64,000 bases of DNA from Vibrio sp. UCD-FRSSP16_30 (GTDB taxonomy: Bacteria > Pseudomonadota > Gammaproteobacteria > Enterobacterales > Vibrionaceae), in assembly GCF_001676025.1 (NCBI RefSeq), contig NZ_LZFW01000001.1, forward strand, positions 124,001 to 188,000, read 5' to 3'. The position numbers were made by a program, and so were the translations under genes. Of the stretch, positions 50,612 through 59,400 are shown piece after piece (the stretch's first letter is position 1; the number at the start of each line of letters is the position of its first letter). The notes beneath the pieces were generated by a model. The model searched no databases. It saw only the letters and a list, made by a program, of their open reading frames with translations, and was not told where the DNA came from.

Positions 50612-52474
50612 TTATTGACCGATGATTTGCGTGCTTAAATGAGTAATTCTAGGGAACGTATCCCCTTTGCTTTTCGCTTGTAGAACTTCACGTTTCATAT
50701 CGGTATCAATCCACATTAAGCCAAGGTCAAGACTCGCTTCGTCAAATAAGAATCGAGATTGAGCAGTCCCTAGGTTTTTAGGTAAACGAACATAACGCCA
50801 ATGAGCAGAACGGGTAAATTGAGCCGTTGTGCCTGGGATAAAGCAGTTGGCTTTCATGATCATTTTTTGAATCTGATTAGAAAGCACTACTTGTTCTTTT
50901 GCTGTTGATGCTTGGTCAAATTTAACGATCAATTTATCCATTTCTGGGTTGGCATAACTAAAGAAGTTATTGGTTTGAGGAACCGCCGTACTCGAATGGA
51001 AATACTGTCTATAACCTGGATACAGACCTGATGACATAGAGAAGTAAGCCGATTGATATTTTTTCTCTAACAGCGATTTAAATCCTGTCGATGCATCAAC
51101 CAGTTTAAGTTCAATGTCTAATCCTGCTTTCTTTGCCTGTTCTTTTAAAATAATAACGTCTGCAGTTGAACCTGAGTTTAGGTAAGTTAAGGTCATTTGC
51201 AGCGGTTGACCTTGCTTGTTATACAACACACCATCAGAACCTAATGTGGTATAACCGGCTTTGGCAAAATGTTTTCTCGCCTCAACAGGGGAGAAAGGTT
51301 TTACGCCAACATCTTTAGGCTGCGCATAGTCACCGACCAAAGTACCAAAGCCGTTTTGACGCTTAGCTTCACCATGGCGTACGTGCTCGATAACAGAATC
51401 AAAGTTAAGAGAGTAAGCGATACCTTCTCTTAAATCGGCATTGCTTAGCATAGGGTCTGCCATATTTAGCCAGATACCGGCAGCTCCTTTAGAGACTTCA
51501 TTATTGAGCATTGATTTAACAATGTAGCCTTTACGGAACGGCTTAGAATCAGTTTTTTCAAACCACAATTTCTGAGAATTGATGTTAAATACGTCCAATT
51601 CACCTTTCTCAAAATAGCGATACGCTAAATCAGGATCGCGGATAACTGAAAAACGAATTTTATCTACGTTGTAGCGATTTTTTAGATAGCGGTTGTGATA
51701 GCCCCACCAATCTTTAACGTGAGTCAATTCAATGTTACGGCCTTTTTTTAGTGCCGATACATAATAAGGACCCGTTGTTGGTTCAGCTTTCCAGTTAAAT
51801 GTGCGTAGGTAATCTTTGTCGATGCCATCTTTAAAGAAATGCTTAGGTTTAGGTTGTGTATTTAAGCGATCGATTAACTGCGCATGCGGCAGTGCATCGG
51901 CAGAGTGCAGAGCAATGGTGTACTTATCGTACACGGTAATGCCTGTAATTTTATGAGTGTAGTAGTTCTTATAAAATGGCGCGTGTACGTTTGGATTACG
52001 TACATAATCAAAGATAAATTGAAAATCGTCAGCGGTGATTGGTTCGCCATCTGTCCATTTTGCCGCAGGATCAAGTCGGAAATACATGGTCTTATTATCT
52101 TCACTAAATGCCCATTGGGTGGCTAGAGAAGGGTAAGCCTGTAGTGTATTTGGGTGCAGACCGAGCAAAGCCGGGTAGGCATCCATTAAGTAAGAACGAA
52201 ATGAGGTGCTGGTATCAGGACCAATAGTACGTAGCGTTAAAGGATACGACGAGAAATACAAATTAAGCGTACCACCGCGCTTCGCTTTTGGGCTAGCAAA
52301 CAGTGGTAAATCAGGATTTGAAATCCAAGTTAAGTCACTTGGCAATTTAGGCGCTTGTTGCTGCGTTTTAGCCTGAGCCTGAGCGTCAGAGGCGTTGGCG
52401 CATGCAGGCGCGATGGCTACCGCGCCCATAAGTGCAACCAATAACGTCGATGTTTTTAGTGTATTCAGATTCAT
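50612..52474 (-). CDS. yejA: Peptide ABC transporter periplasmic substrate-binding protein (YejA-like)
   Basis: SBP family 5 (peptide/nickel) protein. Start taken at ATG 52474, giving 620 residues and a typical signal peptide (MNLNTLKTSTLLVALMGAVA, cleaved near ACANA-SDA); a longer frame from 52534 would overlap the permease gene. The mature part begins with ISNPDLPLFASPKAKRGGTL and contains WAFSEDNKTMYFRLDPAAKW, both typical of YejA rather than OppA. It lies between the permeases and the ATPases. The preference is likely for peptides; exact ligand unknown. Confidence 0.9.
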   Translation of the reverse strand: MNLNTLKTSTLLVALMGAVAIAPACANASDAQAQAKTQQQAPKLPSDLTWISNPDLPLFASPKAKRGGTLNLYFSSYPLTLRTIGPDTSTSFRSYLMDAYPALLGLHPNTLQAYPSLATQWAFSEDNKTMYFRLDPAAKWTDGEPITADDFQFIFDYVRNPNVHAPFYKNYYTHKITGITVYDKYTIALHSADALPHAQLIDRLNTQPKPKHFFKDGIDKDYLRTFNWKAEPTTGPYYVSALKKGRNIELTHVKDWWGYHNRYLKNRYNVDKIRFSVIRDPDLAYRYFEKGELDVFNINSQKLWFEKTDSKPFRKGYIVKSMLNNEVSKGAAGIWLNMADPMLSNADLREGIAYSLNFDSVIEHVRHGEAKRQNGFGTLVGDYAQPKDVGVKPFSPVEARKHFAKAGYTTLGSDGVLYNKQGQPLQMTLTYLNSGSTADVIILKEQAKKAGLDIELKLVDASTGFKSLLEKKYQSAYFSMSSGLYPGYRQYFHSSTAVPQTNNFFSYANPEMDKLIVKFDQASTAKEQVVLSNQIQKMIMKANCFIPGTTAQFTRSAHWRYVRLPKNLGTAQSRFLFDEASLDLGLMWIDTDMKREVLQAKSKGDTFPRITHLSTQIIGQ

Positions 52475-52478
52475 GATA

Positions 52479-53522
52479 TTAGCTGTACTTAGTTTGTTTT
52501 TTAGGGTCGAAAGCTTCGCGGATTGCTTCACCAATGAAAGTGATCATAGTTAGAATCCCAACAATTGAGAATACAACCGAACTCATAATCCACCATGCAT
52601 CAAGGTTCGATTTACCTTGTTGCAATAAGTCACCCCAGCTTGGGGTAGGGGGTGTAAGCCCTAAGCCTAGATAATCAAGCGCAGTTAGCGTTGAGATATT
52701 TGCCACAATCGTAAACGGCGCTAATGTCACCACCATGACTAAGGTGTTCGGCAATATATGCTTGGTGATGATTCGCCATGAACTTGCGCCTTGTGCTCGT
52801 GCAGCCAATACATATTCGCGAGCCCGCTCTTTATAAGAGATTGAGCGCATGTACCAGGTGATCGGAATCCAACCAAACAACACGTTGATAAACACAAACA
52901 AAGCAAAGTTCGGCTTCATTATCGACACCAGTATCATGATGACGTACAGCATGGGTAACATGGACCACACTTCAATGATCCGCTGCATGATAAGGTCAAA
53001 CTTACCACCTAAGTAGCCCATGGCACTGCCGACAATGACCCCAATGAAGTAACAAACACCAAGGGTGATAAAGGCATAAAATATCGCGATACGGAAGCCA
53101 TAAACCAAACGTGCCAAGACATCACGACCTGAATTATCAGTACCGAAATAATGCTGAGAATGGGCATCTGGCGCAGTTGGTGGGAAGCCGTTGGAGTAAT
53201 CTTGCTCCAGAGGGTTCCAAGGGATGATAGGCATAATCACCCAGTCACCCTTATCCGCTTTTTCAAATTTAGTTTGTAAAGCGCGATAATCTGCTTCGTA
53301 ACCGTACTTTTCTCCAAACGTAGTACCGGTTAGCATTTTGGTATACGTAGGAAAGTACAAGTGTCCTTGGTAAGACACGACGAGAGCTTTGCTGTTAATG
53401 AGCGCTTCAGAAAAGAGCGACAATACAACCAACAATACTAAAAATATCAGAGAAAAATAACCACGCTTGATGGAACAAAAACGTGAAATCTTCTTTTTAG
53501 TCAGTTCATCAAAATTAAACAT
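52479..53522 (-). CDS. yejE: Peptide ABC transporter permease, YejE type
   Basis: 347 residues, inner-membrane permease of the BPD/OppC family. One N-terminal membrane span (about 24-44), a long periplasmic segment with the YejE hallmark LYFPTYTKMLTGTTFGEKYG (about 76-95), then a five-span core with the ABC contact motif near REYVLAARAQGASSWRI (about 236-252). It overlaps yejB by one base and ends 4 bases before the SBP start. Confidence 0.93.
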   Translation of the reverse strand: MFNFDELTKKKISRFCSIKRGYFSLIFLVLLVVLSLFSEALINSKALVVSYQGHLYFPTYTKMLTGTTFGEKYGYEADYRALQTKFEKADKGDWVIMPIIPWNPLEQDYSNGFPPTAPDAHSQHYFGTDNSGRDVLARLVYGFRIAIFYAFITLGVCYFIGVIVGSAMGYLGGKFDLIMQRIIEVWSMLPMLYVIMILVSIMKPNFALFVFINVLFGWIPITWYMRSISYKERAREYVLAARAQGASSWRIITKHILPNTLVMVVTLAPFTIVANISTLTALDYLGLGLTPPTPSWGDLLQQGKSNLDAWWIMSSVVFSIVGILTMITFIGEAIREAFDPKKQTKYS

Positions 53523-54526
53523 TATTTACCAAACTTAACGCGAGGATCAACCGCTGCAACACAGAGATCAGAGATGATATTACCAAACATAAGTAACAAT
53601 GCAGAAAGTGCCAAAATACCCATTACAACAGGGTAATCTCTCTGGATAATGGCCTCATAACCAAGCTGGCCAATACCATCAATATTAAATACAACTTCAA
53701 TTAAGAATGAGCCTGATAGAAACACACTTATAACCGAACCAAAATGACTGGCAATTGGGATCATGCTGTTTCTAAGAGCATGTTTATAAACAGAATCTTT
53801 ATAGGTTAAACCCTTGCTGACCGCTGTTTTAATATAATCAGATGACAAATTTTCGAGTAAGTTATTTTTCATGGTCATGGTTAAAATAGCCACATCTGCA
53901 ATGGTGTAACAGATAACCGGTAAAATAGCGTGAGAAATTAAGTCTTTGATTTGTCCAAATAAACTGAGTTCTTCAAAGTTATTGCTGGTAAATCCACCTA
54001 AAGGCAACACATCAAAATAGAATGCCAATAAGGAGAGCAATAGCACCCCTAATACATAGTTAGGCATGGAATAACCAATGAAGATGATAACCGAACTGAT
54101 GTTATCGCCCTTACTGCCATGATGAATTGCTTTATATATCCCTAAGGGGATAGCAATACCATAGCTAAGAATCAGCGATATCAAACCATAGAATAAAGAG
54201 ACCGGCATACGATCTTTAATCATGTCCCATACAGGATCGTAATAACGAGTAGAGACACCAAGGTTTAGGTGAACCAAGTCATTAAGCCAATCTGAATAGG
54301 CGATATAGACGGGTTTATCCATGCCATATAGTGCTTTAAGTTCGTTAATCTCACCTTCTGACAATGTTTGCGCTGCTGTTTTAGAGCCGCCACTCATTTG
54401 CATTTGAGAGATCATACGTTCAACAGGGCCACCTGGAACAAAACGAGTTAAACAAAAGATCAGTACTGTTATCCCGATAAAGGTAGGGATAATAAGCAAC
54501 AGTCTTTTAATAAAATAACCTAGCAA
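53522..54526 (-). CDS. yejB: Peptide ABC transporter permease, YejB type
   Basis: 334 residues with six membrane spans, BPD/OppB family. It uses a TTG start (54526) behind a good AAAGGAA site, giving the usual YejB N-terminus (MLGYFIKRLLLIIPTFIGIT). The RFVPGGPVERMISQMQ segment and the coupling-helix region SSDYIKTAVSKGLTYKDSVYKHALRNS (about 226-252) are characteristic. It follows the outer-membrane barrel gene by 48 bases and overlaps yejE. Confidence 0.93.
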   Translation of the reverse strand: MLGYFIKRLLLIIPTFIGITVLIFCLTRFVPGGPVERMISQMQMSGGSKTAAQTLSEGEINELKALYGMDKPVYIAYSDWLNDLVHLNLGVSTRYYDPVWDMIKDRMPVSLFYGLISLILSYGIAIPLGIYKAIHHGSKGDNISSVIIFIGYSMPNYVLGVLLLSLLAFYFDVLPLGGFTSNNFEELSLFGQIKDLISHAILPVICYTIADVAILTMTMKNNLLENLSSDYIKTAVSKGLTYKDSVYKHALRNSMIPIASHFGSVISVFLSGSFLIEVVFNIDGIGQLGYEAIIQRDYPVVMGILALSALLLMFGNIISDLCVAAVDPRVKFGK

Positions 54527-54574
54527 TTTAATTTCCTTTGTTCGTTGGTGTTACTGACTTCGAATTTATAGTAC

Positions 54575-55459
54575 TTAAAAGGCATAGTATGTCGTCAGAT
54601 AAAAATGCGGGTCTTTGTCGTCAAAGAGACTGCTTATTGGGTTAGAGCCATGTTCTGGATTGTAGTACTGTGCATTGTTGGAATAACCTACGCCCATATA
54701 CCAACTGTCAGTTAATTCATAACCAATTTCTTCGGTATGACTAAGTGTAGGGTAGGTTGAGTTACCCGCATACGTTACATAATGGCTGTCGGTCATGCTC
54801 ACAGAGAACACAATTTTATCCGTGATTTGATAAGTACTGGATAGATCAAAACCCAAAGAGTAGTCAGTTAAGTTTTGGCCACCTGCAGTTTTGTATTTGT
54901 TGAAATACTTTTTCACGTTAGGTTGCAGCACTAAGCTAAGGCCTTTGACATAGCGGTTAACATCAAATGAAATCGGTAGATAAGCGAACGCACCAAAATA
55001 GAGGTGTGTATCTTGAGCGTATTGAGTTGTCGGCAACAAAATACGACCTTTGGCACCAATAGTAACTAAGTCATCATGACCAAAGCTATAAAGATTGCTG
55101 TAGTTGGTATAAAGATAGGTTGGGGCGATACACCAATAGTCTTTTGAGTGCGCAGAGCACGTAGAATTATCTAGGTAATAGGTACCGGTAATAATCCCTG
55201 CACTGACATGGCTAGTAAATTGATATCCCAGCTGCATGTCAAATTCGACATTGCGATCATCACGATAGTCAGAAGCCCAGTCATCGGCATAGGTCGCTTC
55301 CACATACCCTGTCCAATGCGGTGTGAAGGTTTGCTGTGAATCAGTTTGTGCTGCTTGGGATTGCGTAGTGTCTGTTTCACTTGCTAGAGCCGTTGTCGCT
55401 GATAGCGAGAAGATGGCAAGTAATACCCCGGTTTTTATCACTAGATTTGATCTGTTCAA
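54575..55459 (-). CDS. Outer-membrane beta-barrel protein, unrecognised family
   Basis: 294 residues with a signal peptide (about 1-27, cleaved after ALA), a Thr/Gln-rich linker (about 28-47), then alternating aromatic/polar strands typical of a beta-barrel, ending in YLTTYYAF with the C-terminal phenylalanine used for Bam insertion. Two cysteines (about 102 and 110) may form a loop disulfide. It is first in the operon with the Yej-type transporter, so it may be the pore for the same substrates; that is inference. I do not recognise a specific family. Confidence 0.75.
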   Translation of the reverse strand: MNRSNLVIKTGVLLAIFSLSATTALASETDTTQSQAAQTDSQQTFTPHWTGYVEATYADDWASDYRDDRNVEFDMQLGYQFTSHVSAGIITGTYYLDNSTCSAHSKDYWCIAPTYLYTNYSNLYSFGHDDLVTIGAKGRILLPTTQYAQDTHLYFGAFAYLPISFDVNRYVKGLSLVLQPNVKKYFNKYKTAGGQNLTDYSLGFDLSSTYQITDKIVFSVSMTDSHYVTYAGNSTYPTLSHTEEIGYELTDSWYMGVGYSNNAQYYNPEHGSNPISSLFDDKDPHFYLTTYYAF

Positions 55460-56424
55460 TTGGGTGTCTCAATAAAAGTCGAATAATCTGTACTTATTGA
55501 GAGGGATTCACGGCAATCAATAGCACTATTTAGGTTAAAAACCACACTCTTATTCAATCAACAGCATCTTTATTTCTGTAGATCTATATTCGGTGGTTTA
55601 ATTACTTAACTACCTTAAGTAATTAATAAACATAGCAATCCTTACCTGACGTAAATGAATTTATCACTTAGTCCAACTTGCGATTTCTTTCTACGATATA
55701 AACAACTAACGAAAAGTGAAACTTAAAAGAGTATCGTTAAATGCCTAGCGTAATAAGAGTTTGGATCCCTCCCACGCACTGTTGCTAAATTTTATAATAC
55801 ATAATTTGTAAGAACTTGTTATCTAAATCATTATAAAAAACTAAAAATACCTTATATATAAGAATGCATTTTTGGTTAGTTAATAAATCAACAAATACTC
55901 ATTTTTATTAAATACAATACTCAACAATTAAATGCGCAAAGTAACATTCCAAATTTAATGGTAAATAAAGTGTTTATCACAAGTCATATATTAACTCTGC
56001 CATATTAGTTCATGAAAGCAGGTTCAGATGCGCATCAAAATTACTTTTAATAAATGCAATGTTGCGAATATAGGTCGGTCTGTGAAAGAGCGGTTACAAT
56101 AACATCAATAATAAATGAAAACTAAAGATACTAACTCTGTTTCACGCTATGAATGATGTATATTATGCTGCGGCAAATTAATGGTATGCCTAGGGCGAAC
56201 GCATGAGTGAACACTTATCGATCAATCATGAACATCATCTCCACAAGACGCCGTGAAATCATCCTTGATGGCTTCATAGTGGCATCCATGCCACAAACTA
56301 ATGTCACAAAGAGTGGTTCCGATAATGCACATGATTTTGTTCATATAACGTTCGTGATCTCACCCTGATGGTATACCATTGTTTACTATATGAATTTTAA
56401 AGATAATTTACGATAAGTAAGAGT
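55460..56424. other. Long AT-rich intergenic region before the helicase-nuclease gene
   Basis: About 965 bases with no credible full-length gene. The first part must contain the promoter of the outer-membrane/Yej operon (minus). The last part is upstream of the helicase gene. Notable bits: a 17-codon histidine-rich frame at 56203-56256 (MSEHLSINHEHHLHKTP) behind a TAGGG site, and a palindrome GTGGCAT-CC-ATGCCAC at 56279-56294. Confidence 0.5.
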
Positions 56425-59400
56425 ATGAAAATCAAAACTGTGTTTGAGAAAAGTCGTCAAGAACTCCTAGATATGGGATTACGTGGTAATACACTTCTAA
56501 GTTTAGGCAAAGGGGCTAAGGTTCTTGATATAGTGGATGAAAGATCCTCTCAAATTTTTGATATTTTGGTTAGCAAGAATAAAACTATGAAGTTCTTGCC
56601 TGCACCAGACAAATTAAAAGATGATGAAGTTCCCTTACAACTCAGTGCATTAACTGAACACCTACAGGGGCAGGTTGGCGAAAAACGTCACGAAGATGCG
56701 GCGCTGCAAACACAACTCTTTAGCCACAGTTTAGATACTCGCCTTCTTAAAATTCATTCAGAAGCCCAGACTTATGTTCAAGAGCAAGGTGTCGATATTT
56801 TGTATATCGCCACCGGCTTTATCAAATGGTACGAAGATCAAAGCTCTGACAAACCTCGTTATGCCCCATTGGTTTTGATTCCGGTGACGCTGGTTCGCGC
56901 AGAAGCTGGTGACGCTTTTAAGCTGTCTTACACTGATGCCGACCTTGGCACCAATTTAACTCTAGCAGCAAAATTGAGAATGGATTATGCCATTGAACTG
57001 CCTAAGTTTGGTCACGATGAAGATGAGTTTGATTTAACGACTTATTTTGAAAAGGTCAGCCAAGCAATTGCCAAAGAAACGCGTTGGCAGGTCGTGACTG
57101 ACAAAATTGCTTTGAGCTTCTTCTCTTTTGGTAAGTTTCAAATGTACCAAGACTTATCAGATGAAGCGTGGCCTGAAGGCAAAAAACCATCACAGCATGA
57201 AGTGATCAAAAGCCTATTTGGCGGTGGATTTGAATCGGATCGAACGCATTTAGATTCGACGCCGATGGATGTCAATAAAGCAGAAGCGATTCAATTAGTG
57301 CTCGATTCTGATTCGAGTCAAACCGAAGCGGTATTGGCGGCAAGATCGGGGGCAAACTTGGTGATTCAAGGTCCTCCTGGTACAGGTAAATCTCAAACCA
57401 TTACCAACATCATTTCTCAAGCACTAGCCGACAATAAAAAAGTGTTGTTTGTCGCAGAAAAAATGGCGGCACTGGACGTCGTTAAAAGGCGATTAGATAA
57501 CTGTAGTATTGGTGATTCTGTTTTAGAGCTTCACTCAAACAAAGCCAATAAAAAAGCAGTGCTGGGCTCTCTAGAAGAGGCATTATTGCAAAAAGTTCCT
57601 GTCTCTCCCAAACGTGGCGATGATATTCAAAAATTGGTTTCACTGCGTGCCCAATTAGATGATTACAGCGCGGCAGTCAATGCGCCGATTAAACAGACCG
57701 ATATCAGTTATCAAGTGGCATTAGGTCACTCCCTACATACTGAGCAAGTGTTGCAAGATGAAGGTATTGACAAGTCTCAGCTTCCAGAAGTGATTTCACC
57801 TGCGTCAAATTGGTCGAACAGTCAGTACAAACAAGTACTGGGTATTGTGCAGGAGTTGGTGGATTATTTATCAGCGCATGGTGCGCCATTTGTTAATAGT
57901 TATTGCTCGACCACTCTTAGCGAAGTGTCGCCTGCTGTTGTTACTCGCGCTAAATCCAGCGCAGAAAAACTGGTGATTCTTCAACAAAAAATCATTGAAA
58001 CGGTGCAGCAGTTAGCCTGCCACGTATCATTATCCATGCCTGTTGATTGTTATTTAGATGCACTAAAAGCGCTTAAATCATTAGATGTAATTGCATCAAA
58101 ACCCAATTTACAGGGGATTCATTGCGACTTATCAAATTGGACACAAAATGGTGACGCCATTTTGCAATTTGCCAAGAGTGGCTTGGATCTTCAAAGCACT
58201 AAACAGCAATTACAAGCCGAATTTACCGAGCAAGCTTTTGATTATGACTGGAGCGCAACTCGAGGCGTGTTTTCGACCACAGGTAAAAAGTGGTGGCGTT
58301 TCTTATCTGGCGATTTTAGAAAGATGAAGGCAATCTATGCCGGTCTTCGAAGCAATGGCTTGTCAGGCGATGTCGATGATTGGCTTGCCTCGATTGATGG
58401 CATCTTACAGTTAAAATCTCAGCAGCGAGAATTTATCGAATCTGCACAAGCGGCCATCAAAGTTATTGGTGACAATTTCCGTCACGAGCGAACCGATTGG
58501 AGCGCGCTATTCTCGCCAATGCAGTGGCTATATGACACGACTAAATCTATTGATGAAGGCGAGATAGACAATGGCGTTAGCGATTATTTTGATAGCGCCC
58601 AAACCCCTATTAGCCATGCTCAAATCAGCGCGATTAATAGTTTGGTCTCGCAATATGATGAGGTTGCCCAGACGCTATGTACTGATTTGCAGCTTGATGA
58701 GCCATCATTTACAACACAGATTGCCAAACATAATGTACAAGATCTGCCGCAAGTGATTGCGGATATGGACAATGTGTATGAATTGGTGCGCTTTAATCGT
58801 ATTTCTGAAAGTTTAAATCAGCAGCAGCTACAGCCATGGAGTCAGTTGGCATTTACTTGGCAAGAGAAACCTGCATTGATGGTGATCGGTTTTCAATACC
58901 GTTACTACTCGCAACTTGTTAGTGAAGTGTATGAACAACAACCCGCAATTCGAGATTTTGACCGTGTTGCCCATGAGCAATGCATAGAGCAATTTAAAAA
59001 CATCGATAAACAGCTCTTTAACTTTGCTCAAGAAAAACTAGTCGAAGATTTATTTGAGCGCTTGCCAAACCCGAGCGCTAGAGGTGAGGTTGAAATTCTG
59101 CGCCGTGAGTTTAATAAAAAGCGCAGACATTTACCGATAAGACGTCTTATTAATCGTGCAGGGCGTGCGATTCAGCAGATTAAACCGGTCTTTATGATGA
59201 GCCCGATGTCCATCGCAACTTACCTTGATCCTGAAAGCATTGAGTTTGATCTGGTGGTTTTTGATGAAGCCTCACAGGTAAAAGTAGCCGATGGTTTAGG
59301 CGCAATATTACGAGCTAAGCAAATGATTGTGGTTGGTGATACTAAACAGATGCCTCCAACGAGCTTCTTTGGTCGACAATATTCTGTCGATGATGAAGAA

